A DNA stretch of 64,000 bases from Asterella californica. Lineage: Eukaryota > Streptophyta > Marchantiopsida > Marchantiales > Aytoniaceae. The notes below the pieces were generated by a model. The model was not told the DNA's origin and did no database searches. It saw only the letters and a program-made list of their open reading frames with translations. Numbering within the stretch: position 1 is the first letter of the stretch; every line of letters starts with the position of its first letter. Positions 46,768 to 56,969 of this stretch are shown here, one piece after another. The position numbers and the translations under genes are program-made. The stretch covers positions 4,774,001 to 4,838,000 of the forward strand of contig JAYKYS010000009.1 in NCBI GenBank assembly GCA_036924285.1, written 5' to 3'.

Positions 46768-49081
46768 TGTCGAGTTGAGAGTCTTTCTTGGGGAGGGCGG
46801 ACCTCCTGACTGTGATCGATCAGAGAAAAATGACCAGAAAAGAAAATAGGTTGCTGCTGACGATGTGATCTCAAAACACTGCTCCTTGTGCTCACCAATT
46901 ACAAAAACAAGCACTCAAACACACCCTGGGTACACACATAGGTCTCTCAAGATTCAATTAACTTTATTACAGTGTCGTCTGCATCACCAATTTCTCCAAC
47001 TGTACAGAAAATCTCTCTCTTCCTCTCCTGCGCACCTCTCTTCACCCGTCAAGCCAAAAGTCTACCTAGTACGTCTCAATCCAAACTTAATAGAGAAATT
47101 CAGGCCCCTGAATCTTATTCCTCTCTTTGCCTCAGCTGAAGCTCTCAGAGATTTGATCCAGCGTCGATCAAAAAGTCCTCTCTAGATTTTCGGTCTCTCT
47201 CAATAAAACTGCCTCCTGAGAGTAATTTCTCCTCAGAACAGTTTATTTGACAGCGTCCAAGCTTAAAACTCCTGCTCCTCTCCCTACGATGATCTCTCAA
47301 TTCAATCTGTCTCCAATTTGATCTTTCCCCAGCTTCTTAGCTTCTCCTGCGTGTTCCACTTCAGCTCTCTCCGAAAAAACATTCCTTTCCAAAACTCTCT
47401 CCTCCCGATCCCAAGTCGCCGCAGGTATTTTACCTAAAAGTAAAGGCCCCAGCTTAAGCTGCCCCCCTGCTGTCCTTATCAGCGCAGTCACTTATCAGAA
47501 GCAGGACCTTAGCTAAGCTGCCCCCCCTCTTAAACTCTAATTCTCCTCCTTCCGCCTCCGCTGTAATCTTCCGCTTCAAGCTTCCGCGATAATCTTCAGC
47601 TTCCGCTGTAGTTTTCCGCTTCCGCTGTAATATTCCGCTTCAAGCTTCCGCGGTAATCTTCCGCTTCCGCTGTAGTTTTCCGCTTCCGCTGTAATATTCC
47701 GCTTCAAGCTTCCGCGATAATCTTCCGCTTCCGCTGTAGTTTTCCGCTTCCGCTGTAATATTCCGCTTCAAGCTTCCGCGGTAATCTTTCGCTTCCGCTG
47801 TAGTTTTCCGCTTCCGCTGTAATCTTCCGCTTCAAGCTTCCGCGGTAATCTCCCGCTTCCGCTGTAGTTTTCCGCTTCCGCTGTAGTCTTCCGCTTCAAG
47901 CTTCCGCGGTAATCTTCCGCTTCCGCTGTAGTTTTCCGCTTCCGCTGTAATCTTCCGCTTCAAGCTTCTGTTGTAATCTTCCGCTTCCATTGTAGTTTTC
48001 CGCTTCCACTGTAATATTCCGCTTCAAGCTTCCGCGGTAATCTTCCGCTTCCGCTGTAATATTCCGCTTCAAGCTTCCGCGGGAATCTTCTGCTTCCGCT
48101 GTAATCTTCCGCTTCAGTTTTCTGTTGTAATCTTCCGCTTCCACTGTAATCTTTCGCTTTAATTTTAAGGCCCCATCTAAAGCTGCTCCTCTGCTGTCCT
48201 TATGCGTACATAATATTCAGCAAAAGTTTCCCGTGCCCTCGATGCCATCTTGATGCCACCCTGAATATACTACAAGCCATCCAATGTAGGCCGAAGCCCC
48301 AACACTTATGAGGCTGCCCCACAGGGCTTACAGCCCCCCCATATGCGCACCAGGTATCTCCCATAGTATATTCAGGATGGCATGCGGAGGCTTAGGCCAA
48401 GAAGCCCACGATTAAGGGAGATACCGGTCTCCCGCCCCTAGATATGCAGGACGTAGCTGCATATCCAACATAGACTCCCTTCCAGGAGGCCAACATGCCG
48501 GAATAGGAACCAGAGGCCAGGGGGGATTGATCCTGAGACCACTTCCCTCCTAGGCAGGCGCCCTATCACTGGGATGGCCTTTGGTTCCGTTCAAGAAGGT
48601 AAAAACTTTTGTACACATGTTTTCCTGAAGAAATTTTCCTGTAAAGTCTTTACTAGCCTTTCCTACGCTAACTTCTCTATACAACTCCGTTTTTAATGAA
48701 CAAGGAGTCAAAACTATAGTATTCATGAACACCTACACACCCATGCTATCAGATTCTGAGTTCGAGTCACGAGCCAGAACCGACTGATTTCCCTCTTTCA
48801 CATATTTCACAGCCTAAAACTCGTACTAACTATTGCTTAAAACACTTTCTATCAAAACTAGAAGCATGAGGCCGCTCTCCTCGTCGAGCTTTGCATTCTG
48901 ACGTCTTTCGACTCCCTTAGGGGTGATATTCCAACCCAAGCTAGGGGGCAGCTTGTCAAGCATAGCCCCAGCTTAGCTCCTGCCTAGCTTGTTAAGCTGC
49001 AGGGCAGCTTCCTTTACACAATATAGAAAAAGAATCTCTCTGCAATACTTTTCACTGTATAGACCTATGTACAATACGACA
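46768..49081 (-). repeat. Element B 5' LTR (right copy)
   Basis: It is 2314 bp and nearly identical to 38,159-40,460, including the 64-bp array (about 47,555-48,165) and the hairpin block (arms at 48,260-48,272 and 48,364-48,376). The main difference is a short insertion near 46,922 (CCTGGGTACA). As the upstream LTR on the - strand it should carry the promoter. I could not name a clear TATA box. Confidence 0.9.
47555..48165. repeat. 64-bp tandem array inside the element B LTR (right copy)
   Basis: It has the same units and order as the left copy at 38,935-39,540, with a few point differences (for example CTCCCGC for CTTCCGC near 47,850). Confidence 0.9.
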
Positions 49082-49085
49082 GCGG
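49082..49085. repeat. Target-site duplication of element B, right copy
   Basis: GCGG matches the four bases before the left LTR. One extra G on each side keeps a 5-bp duplication from fitting. Confidence 0.75.
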
Positions 49086-49098
49086 GGTCGCTTCACAA

Positions 49099-49113
49099 TT
49101 GAGAGGGGGAGTA
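49099..49113 (+). promoter_or_regulatory. Polypurine tract of element A
   Basis: TTGAGAGGGGGAGTA directly precedes TGTGAAGCC, the start of A's 3' LTR. It was separated from A's pol by the insertion of element B. Confidence 0.8.
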
Positions 49114-49666
49114 TGTGAAGCCTTGGTTTTTCGTTTTGTTAATTAATTGATTAGTTGTAAAGTAAATAAGAAGAATAGATGATAGAAGATAAACGATATG
49201 AGTAGAATAGTGTTAATTAGAAGTTTAGTGAAGAATCTCAGTTCTGGAGGAATTTATCGAATCTATGGAGACACTGAAAGATGATTTTCTCATAGATGGA
49301 TTCCTCGGGCGAAGAGCTTTCTAACGATATGTTGTGCGAGGCAATCGGAGACCGAATGACGAAGTTGCAGCAGACTGAAGATTGTCAGTCATCAAGAGGA
49401 AAACTCTAACTTCGGCACGTGCGGGAAAACCTATTGCGAGATATAAGCCAGGTAACAAGTCATTTACTTTACTGTTTTACTATTCCCAGAGCGAGCGATA
49501 GCAGGGCGCAGCGAGCCGCATTTTCCGAGCGCCGAAGTACATCAGTGACGGGCGAGGAAGCCAATTTGCGAGTGACTGGCGAGGAAGCCAAATTGCGAGG
49601 AAGAACTCAATTACGGGCGAGGAAGGAATTGCAGCGAAGAATCCGTTTGTGACGAAGATCGTTGCA

Positions 49667-49993
49667 ATGATCCTAGGGATGCGAAGGATGCAGACGGCTA
49701 AGACGCCGAGGCTCCGATCCTTTGAAGTTAATCGAGCGGCTCTTCGTCGCTATGACAAGGACCTCGAGGAAATGGGGTTATCGTTCCTCTTACTTCCTTG
49801 GTGGGGGATGGTCTCCTCCAAATTGGTGCATGAGTTGAAGGTCTGCAAGCAGCATCCGGCCGATGATCATATGGGCGACCATGTAACTGGACCGAAGTTC
49901 ACTGGTCCGGTGTCTTGGGAATCGACAATGCAGGTCGGGAAGGTGATCTTCTGTTTGACACCACATCTGCCGCTGCTTCGTCCGAAGCAGTGA
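49667..49993 (+). pseudogene. Upstream part of the U3 ORF of element A, other frame
   Basis: An open frame with an ATG at 49,667 contains RRYDKDLEEMGLSFLLLP and WWGMVSSKLVHELKVCKQ. It overlaps the longer ORF that begins in the next frame near 49,915. The two read like one protein split by a frameshift near 49,915-49,960, but with no second intact copy in the window I cannot show this. I do not recognise the domain. Confidence 0.5.
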
Positions 49994-51507
49994 AGAACTT
50001 CCCGAATCTCTTCAAGGAGTTACCTCTAGGGAGGAACGGCTACCGAACGAGCGATTACTGCGACCCGAGGAAGAGAGAAGTAGCCGATGCGATTATGGTG
50101 ATCTTCATGCCACGAAGAACGACATACATGTCGAATTGGCAAATCAATTTCATCGAGCAGCTCTTCGTCGGACGAAGAGCACATTGGGCGAGGATCTTCC
50201 ATCGACATGTGCTGAAGCTTTGGAATGAGAACGACTTAGCGTACATAGGACCATTCGTATCGGTGTTCTATATGAGGATGGGGTTGCTATCTGACGAACA
50301 GCAGAAGAAGTTAGGCTTTACCGCAGCCGCCGAGGAAGATGAATTTCAGGTAGTGCAGACTCCAGTCCGAGACGCGCAACTAGAAAAACTCTTCGACGAA
50401 GTCATCGCGGAGGGAGCAGCAACCGAAGTAGCGGCTGACACTACGCCGAGGCAGGAGGCATCGACTTCAGCACCAGCTCCAGAGAAGGCGACCGAAGAGG
50501 TGACTCCGGTCGAAGACGAAGATGTGGTCGAGGTATCTCCTCCAATCCGCAGAAGTGCAAGGAAGAAACCTCTGGACGAAACGCCGAGGTCTGTGAAGAA
50601 GTCCCGGAAGAAGATGAAGATGACGAAGACGGTCCGGATCGATGATGAAGCAGTTGAAGAGGCGACTGAGGAAGCCGATGAAGGGAGCACTCCTCGGACG
50701 AAGAAGGACGTTGCCACTACACCGAAGAGTGCTATTTCTCCATCGATAGTTGAGGAGATCGAACGATTGGCTTCTTCGGTGGACTACCTCAAGGTTGTAG
50801 TCGTACCGCTACTGTACAGCTTGGAGGCGAACCGCGGAGCCTACGAGGAAGTCGTCGATAGGAAGAGGAACCTGGCAGAGTTAGTGCATACGATGCACTT
50901 CGGCCGAGGTAACTGGCAAGAAGAGAAGGAGAATTTGAGGGCTGCACTTCGCATGGCCCAGAAAGAAACGCAGATGAGGACCGATGAGCTGAAGACTATG
51001 ACATCAGAGAAGGAGGAGCTTCTTCGGCAGAAGATAGATCGCGAGAAAGAGCATGAGAAGATTCTTTCTCTGATGAAGAAGGATTTGGATGACATGCGTG
51101 GGCAACGAAACAAGTATCAGGACACTGTCGCTGCCATGACGAAGGAAGTGGAGGATCTGAAGCACCGCGTCATCAAAGCCGAGGAACTGAGCGCTCAACT
51201 TCGGAGTAGGGTCGAGCCAGTGTTGAAGAACTACTTCGCCATTGAGATGGACGCCGAAGAGTCGGGATTTCTTCGCCATGTTAGAGAGGAGTTCTTAGCT
51301 GCAGATGCGGAGGGTACTTCAGCTAAGAACCGGATAGCTAGGCTAGGCCAGCGAGTAATTAGGGAGCTTAGGGAGGTTAGAGCAACCGTAGAGTTCTCAG
51401 TTCGTGAGATAAGTAGAGAGCTAGCGGTAGGAAGCGGTGTCGTTCCTGGTGTCGTTTCGGACACAAGACCTTCATCCGACGGTCCAGAAGTACTCCCGAC
51501 TTCTTAG
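49915..51507 (+). CDS. Protein-coding ORF inside U3 of element A LTR (unknown function)
   Basis: A 530-codon open frame is entirely inside the 3' LTR and upstream of its TATA box. It has no ATG before residue 61 (50,095), so the true start is probably in the overlapping upstream frame. The first 140 residues look globular (RTTYMSNWQINFIEQLFVGR, WARIFHRHVLKLW). A low-complexity acidic stretch follows, then a basic RRSARKKPLDE segment that could be a nuclear signal. A long coiled coil with heptads spans about 280-430 (EEKENLRAALRMAQKE, MKKDLDDMRGQRNKYQ), and a helical tail follows. I recognise no family. In the 3' LTR it could be translated from RNA that starts in the 5' LTR. The truncated 5' LTR copy differs by scattered amino acids and a stop. 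Confidence 0.6.
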   Translation: MGIDNAGREGDLLFDTTSAAASSEAVKNFPNLFKELPLGRNGYRTSDYCDPRKREVADAIMVIFMPRRTTYMSNWQINFIEQLFVGRRAHWARIFHRHVLKLWNENDLAYIGPFVSVFYMRMGLLSDEQQKKLGFTAAAEEDEFQVVQTPVRDAQLEKLFDEVIAEGAATEVAADTTPRQEASTSAPAPEKATEEVTPVEDEDVVEVSPPIRRSARKKPLDETPRSVKKSRKKMKMTKTVRIDDEAVEEATEEADEGSTPRTKKDVATTPKSAISPSIVEEIERLASSVDYLKVVVVPLLYSLEANRGAYEEVVDRKRNLAELVHTMHFGRGNWQEEKENLRAALRMAQKETQMRTDELKTMTSEKEELLRQKIDREKEHEKILSLMKKDLDDMRGQRNKYQDTVAAMTKEVEDLKHRVIKAEELSAQLRSRVEPVLKNYFAIEMDAEESGFLRHVREEFLAADAEGTSAKNRIARLGQRVIRELREVRATVEFSVREISRELAVGSGVVPGVVSDTRPSSDGPEVLPTS

Positions 51508-52624
51508 GAAGAAGATCCGTCATCTTCGGGAAAATCTGTATATAAGCGTTGTGTTGTTCGTATTCAGGACCTCTATGTGTTTTATCATTTTTTAGTTTTC
51601 TATTTCCTGAGTTTGTGGAGCCATTGAGTGTTTTGTCTTCTTCGGGGATTTACCTACGAAGTATCGTAGTTTGCTGTGGTAGGAATTAGTATGGGTGCCG
51701 AAGGATTTGCTGTCGACATTTGAAATCAGAGTAGAACGTTTACGGCGAGGACTGAGAATAGACCAGCATTTGCGGACTAAGTTTCCTGCGAAGACGTTTT
51801 TGGGCGAAGTTGACTTCGGAGGAAGTTGTTCTTTGGTGGAACACTTAGGAAGGAGTTCAGTCTGGTACTTCGACGGAAGAAGAGTCTTCTTCGCCAGAGT
51901 TTCCCGAGAGCAGTAGTAGTGAAAGTAACTTAGTGTGAAGATACTTAGCGTTTATGGTGTTAGAGGCTACCTAGTAACACTTCAGCAGTACTTTCTCGTG
52001 TGACAATTCCGTCCGTGGCTCTGTTTCTCTGTTGTTCACCTGTTTCTTGAGGTCTCTGACCTGTTCTCTAACGACCTATGTTACACATAGGAAGTTTGTC
52101 TATTAGTAAGGTATTTAGTTATAACTAAGTGTTGAGAATGTTTATTTGCTGCCAAAGTACTTTAAGGAGGTATCAAGTTAGTCATGACTAGCTAAAAGTT
52201 AGTTATGGTTAAACTTAGCTTTACTTTTGGCAGAATTCAGATATTTGCTAAAGAGTGAGCACTACTATCTTGTCATCTTGTCCAAAGGATAGAAAGGAGG
52301 TGGAAAGTATCCCTTATCTCCTTTTTGACTTGATATTAGTGGTTGGATTAAAGTTGTGGACTTTGTGGGCATTAAAAACAAGAAGAGATTCCACATGTTT
52401 CCTTTTTAGTGGGTCCTAGTGTAGAGAGGGGGTGGAAATTCAAGATTCCTTGAGAATATTCCAGAATCCTTCTAGAAGTTGTTGACTTTGAAGGAATAAG
52501 CCCATGTGAAAAGGTAAAAAGCCCATGTGATCAATGCTTTTACCTTAAGTAATATCTTAGTAAAACCCAGTAAAAGTAGTTACGGGTGAGTTACCGGAGG
52601 GTACCAAAGTAAAAACCTAGAATG

Positions 52625-52632
52625 TATAAATA
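52625..52632 (+). promoter_or_regulatory. TATA box of element A 3' LTR
   Basis: TATAAATA sits in the same context as at 31,233. From the 3' LTR it could drive transcription out into element C. Confidence 0.55.
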
Positions 52633-53553
52633 GAGGAGTAGAGAAGAGCTCCTCATCCTTGTTTTCACATTGTCGTAATGACAACTTGAGTAATATAGAG
52701 AGTGTGAGATATTTTTAGCATGTGAGAACTTGAGAGACGTCGTTAGAATGGAGGATTTTAGTTGATGGGTTTAATGAGATTTTTAGTTGATAAGTTTGTG
52801 GGTGTATGAATGAGTGAACTCAGCATTTTCCCTTCAAGTTCATGGTGTGCTTCCATCAAAGCCATCAGAGGTGACCCCTGAGTGAGAGACAGGCCCGACA
52901 TGTTGCAGATTCGTGGATGACGATCGTGGAGGTTGAGAGATCGGGGGGTAGTTGATCGATAGGACCGCGGAGGGTTTATAGTTCAGTACCTGTTATGTTT
53001 ATTTGTCAGGATTATCAACTCTGTCTTGTTGGATAGACTTGAGTTTGATCTCTACCGGGATTGATTTCTGCCCGTGAGAATAAAAGACAACTATAAAGAA
53101 TCACCTTTGTCACGTGTTTACTACTTTTGGATGATCTTTACTTGCATCTCTGTGGGTTCGATCCTTAAATTACTACTTTCGAGCATCTTTTGGTTTTCTT
53201 GTGTGTTACATCATCTTAGTAACTTCCGTTCTAAGCTTCCTGGATCTGTGTGCCAGTAGTTAGTTTTCATTTCGAACTAACTTCGATTGTAGTTGAATGT
53301 GTTGTGGGATTCTATCTTGCTAGAAGACAGGAACTGCAATCAGAAACTGATAAGATACGTCAGGGGGAACTGGAAGAAGCCGCTTCCCCGCTTCCAAGAG
53401 TTTTTTGGAAGACTCGATCTTGGAAGATTGTAGTGAGTGCAACAAGAAGCAGGAGAAGAAAACGTTCCGAAGCTGTGATCGGTTGTTTAGACATTCAATC
53501 TGCCGGATCTAGTATTAGAAGAAGAGGGACATCTCTTCTCAGCACTCTGGTGG

Positions 53554-55339
53554 ATGCCTCCGACCAGAGGAAGAAGCAAAAGACGCACGGGTAAAAATCC
53601 TGAGTGGGTAAATTCACCCCAGCGAACCGCTTCTAGAGAGCAGCGGATATCCTTGAGACACCAAAGGAAAGAAGAAGAGCTCAGGAAGATCCGATCAGTA
53701 GAGTTGGAAGAGCCTTCCATCTCAAGCATAATCTTTGGCGAAGACAGAAGCCAACCGGGTGATCACGTGTATAAAGTAGATTTTGGTACTGGTTACTCGG
53801 AAGAAGTCTTCCCAAGTGCGGAAGAAGCTTCTCAAGGTGAAGGAAGACTGGAGGAGATTGTTCTAGACGTCTCAGAAGATAGCAGTGACAGTAGTTCTGA
53901 CTCAGAAGACGACCTTCGTGATTCAAACAAGCCTGGATCTTCGAGAAGACCATCTCCACCACCTGGACCTGAGGAAGGAAGAAGTGGGCAGTCGCATCAG
54001 CCGGCAGTCGACATGACTTCCCACACTCGGCAGAAGTACCATCCGTACGACGATGATGCTGACGCGGACGACTTCATCACGATGTTCGAGACCATCTCTC
54101 GATCCAACAAGGAAGACCTGATGTCGACAGACTCCGTGTATTTCCTAGTTTGACCGTAGGGAAGGGGAGGAAATGGATGAGTAAAATGTTGGATGATGGG
54201 ATAGTAATGACCGCTTGGGCAACTCTGAAGGCAGCTTTTCTGAAGAGGTTTAGAGAAGTGGGTTATGATCGAATGACCCTCATAGAACTTCAGAGGCTCG
54301 AACGGAAGAAGAAAGAGACACTGTGGGATTACACCGAGAGGTTTGAAGACCTCCTGGATCACATCCCTCAGAACCAAGGAGATCCGGTTACTGTGCTCAG
54401 CAAGCCGTGGATTGGTACTTGGGAGGATTGTCTCAGGATATGGAATTGTACTGCAGAACAGGAGGAGGTGATGATTTAGTAGAAGTACAAAAGCATGCCG
54501 AGCAGTATGAAACCTCGAGCATCACTCGAAATATGACGAAAGACAGAGGGAAGACCTCGAAGAAGTCCAAGAAGTCGAAGAAGTCTTCTAGGAAGTCCAA
54601 GAGGAAGTCCAAGTCCACTGAACCTGATAACAGTGATTCGGAAGTATCTTCTACTTCTGAAGAGTCTACTGTCGAAAGTTCAGAATCCGAATCTGAACAA
54701 GAGAAGAAGACACGGAAGAAGAAGAAGGAGAAGATACGAGCAAGGGAAGAAGTTGTGCAGAAGATGCCTCAGACTCATATCATTCAGTCTGCACTTGATC
54801 CCCGCATCGATGAAGTATTGAAGCAGTTTGTCGACCTGAAAGTTCATCTTCTGAACCAGAAGGACAAGCGGAAGCAACCTACGGCTTCCCGGCCAAACCT
54901 TTGGTGCAACCTTTGTAACTCTTTCGGACACACCAGAGATCAGTGTACGCAGGACCAAGCTGTCAATTGGGCAGGCTGGGAAGAAGACGATGAGGGATAT
55001 CTACACGATCCTAGTGGAGAAACCTGCTGTAGGATCGAGACGATACAACCTTTCACTCCTACTCCTCCCGCCCAATATAATCGTTATGTACCTAGGGATA
55101 GAGCTATCAATGTACAGACCATGACACCTTGGCAACCTTCTTCATCACAACGACCTCTCAACCCTCTTCCTGGAGCGTGCAATAATTGTGAAGAGACAGG
55201 ACACTGGTGGTCCACCTGTCCTCATCCGAGAAGACAGATTGGGCAAGTGCCCTTGTGTGGGAACTGTAAGGAAGCCGATCATTTCACAGGGAATTGTCCT
55301 CAAACCTTACGGCCACGACAAATGGTTAGATTTGCATAG
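53554..55339 (+). pseudogene. Element C gag, broken by two frameshifts
   Basis: It starts at an ATG (53,554; PPTRGRSKRRTG). It changes frame near 54,120-54,150, where SNKED is followed by RVFPSL in the next frame, and again near 54,400. Parts recognisable against A are LKAAFLKRFREVGYDR, LWDYTERFEDLLDHIP and WYLGGLSQDMELYC. A Lys/Ser-rich linker and three CCHC knuckles follow (CNLCNSFGHTRDQC, CNNCEETGHWWSTC, CGNCKEADHFTGNC). It ends with TAG at 55,337. Confidence 0.75.
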
Positions 55340-56152
55340 ACCACGTCTCCTGCAGAAGCTGCATCAGCTTCTAAACTCGAATTAGCAGTGGTACAACACA
55401 TCACGGTAGAAGAAGAAGACCCTGGAGATTGTACGGATTGTCTCCATATCGAGGAAGACGAACCAGACCCCGGGAAGCGCGAAGGAAAGGAACCTCAGCT
55501 GCAGAAGACGACTGTAGCTCAGAAGACGACGTCACTTGAAGCAGTTTCTTCTTTCACTTTGACGGATGGCACTGTTTGGAGCCCTAGTCCGGATTCAGAC
55601 AGTTGGCCTCCGGAAGAAGTCTTGGATGAAGCGGTGTTCAAGATAAGTACCAGAAGCAAAGGGAAGATAGAATCTCGTCAAAAGGAGATTAAGAAGAAGA
55701 AGCAGCGAAAGGAGAGGTCATCTTCCCCTGAGCGGCCTTCTTTTCCTACTTACGACCGAGAAGATCCGAAGTACTTTGCTCCTGACATAAGACAAGAAGT
55801 TGAAGCGATCATGCAAGAAGAGCTGGAGAAACGACGGAAGATAGTACAGCAGCTTCCTACACCGACTACGGCAGCCCCTGATTCACGGGAACATCCTCCA
55901 GTCGAGGGAAGACACTCTTCTGATCTCCCACCTAAGGAAGCAGCTACTACATCTTCTCTGTTGGAAACACCCGTCACTCTTCTGAAGAGATCCTCTTACG
56001 ACTTCTTGCGAGACTTGTGGAATCAGAAGGTGGATGTAACCTTCCAACAGCTGTTGGATGACAACGCTGGTTACAAGAAGTTGTTACAATCTGTGCTTCG
56101 AGGGTCGAGGAAGAGGAGGACAGTAAACTTCTTAAGAGCACCCCGATCCTAA
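55340..56152 (+). pseudogene. Element C gag-protease linker
   Basis: It continues in the gag C-terminal frame after the TAG at 55,337 and is open to 56,152. It is acidic and Lys-rich, with no catalytic motif (EEDPGDCTDC, KKKQRKERSSSPERPS, VDVTFQQLLDDNAGYKKLL). The last part matches the region just before the protease of A (ISFKQLIEDNKIYRKLLLQ). The protease itself continues in another frame. Confidence 0.65.
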
Positions 56153-56928
56153 GGATAGAGCATGAGGACTTGGGAGCCCCAGAAATTGATATGGAGATCC
56201 ATGGCTGTCTTCTGAAGAAGGTATCCATTGATTCCGGCTCCGGAGTTAACATCATGACTGAAGAAACGGCGCATGCCCTAGGCTTCACTGAGTTCTAGCC
56301 TACTCCGAGAATCCTCAGAATGGAGGACCAGACCAGAAGACGACCTTTGGGACAACTGAAAGATGTCTTGACGGTAATTGGTGGAGTATCCTTTTACCTC
56401 ACTTACATCATTTTGCGACCTGTAGCGAAGGTAGGATATCAGGTGTTGATAGGAAGACCATGGCTGTATGCTGCAAATATAAATACCGACTGGAGAAGAC
56501 ATCGTTTGAGATTTCCCAATCCTACACCCAAGCTAGGTGAGAAGACTAAGGTCTCGCTTCCTTGGATCAAGATTGGACACCAAGGTGAAACTCCTTCTAT
56601 AACAGAGGGGTACACTTCAGAAGACTCAGCTGTGTCTTCTTACAGTGATGAACGATATAATGAGTTTGTGGTGAATAACTTGTGTACTACAGAAGTAGCG
56701 GAGATAGCAGAAGACGTGATCTGTGGATACATTGAGTGCTACGAAATTGCGAAAGAAGAGCTTCCAGAAGATAAAAGTATCGTCTTCTCTTCGAAAGATC
56801 CGACAGTTGGTCTTCCAGAAGACGAGAATACCGTCTTCCCTTCAAAAGATCTTACAGTTGGTCTTCCGGAAGACAAATCTGAACCAGAAGAAGCTCCCAA
56901 ATCGGAATACTTTGGTGCCAGTGAGTAA
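56135..56928 (+). pseudogene. Element C aspartic protease region
   Basis: It carries VSIDSGSGVNIMTEETAHAL with the catalytic D-S-G, then a TAG at 56,296-56,298 where A has a coding codon, and then TRRRPLGQLKD and VLIGRPWLYAANINTDW. A threefold repeat of a GLPED/SSKDPTV module (about 56,760-56,880) follows. The stop and the frame change make it inactive. Confidence 0.75.
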
Positions 56929-56969
56929 AGTCACACTGAAGGAATGGTAACCCGGATGATCTTCAAGAA

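Larger units (their letters stand above)
38159..49081 (-). mobile_element. Element B: young Ty3-type LTR retrotransposon nested in A
   Basis: A 10.9-kb element lies on the - strand: 5' LTR 49,081-46,768, primer binding site 46,765-46,748, gag-protease ORF 46,705-44,105, RT-RNase H-integrase ORF 44,057-40,506 (open further upstream in frame), polypurine tract 40,478-40,461 and 3' LTR 40,460-38,159. The LTRs differ only by a few substitutions and a small insertion, and both ORFs are open, so the copy is recent and possibly still active. The RT text (FLDDIPIKG) is not of the Tat/Athila kind. I associate it from memory with Ty3 elements common in fungi and early-diverging plants. Confidence 0.9.
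29122..53210 (+). mobile_element. Element A: Ty3-type (Tat/Athila-like) LTR retrotransposon, split by element B
   Basis: Parts in order: truncated 5' LTR (29,122-31,818), primer binding site (31,840-31,856), gag (31,857-34,109), protease (about 34,554-35,309), RT-RNase H (35,525-37,279), integrase (37,165-38,148), polypurine tract (49,099-49,113) and full 3' LTR (49,114-53,210). Element B occupies 38,159-49,081. The tRNA-Asp type primer site and RT text (IDDFCVFG) fit the Tat/Athila side of plant Ty3 elements. Coding frames contain several in-frame stops and at least two frameshifts, so A is defective although its two LTRs are nearly identical. Confidence 0.85.
49114..53210 (+). repeat. Element A 3' LTR, complete (4.1 kb)
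   Basis: It starts TGTGAAGCC after the polypurine tract and ends GTGTGTTACA, where similarity to the 5' LTR stops. At 4097 bp it is long for a plant LTR. The TATA box at 52,625-52,632 places about 3.5 kb in U3, and that U3 contains a long ORF. A 27-bp direct repeat (AGTGACKGGCGAGGAAGCC...) lies at 49,544-49,597. Confidence 0.85.

Noticed and set aside
53250..53594. 114-codon + frame before the C gag
   Set aside because: It starts beside the A LTR end, overlaps the gag start in another frame and resembles nothing; it is probably leader sequence.
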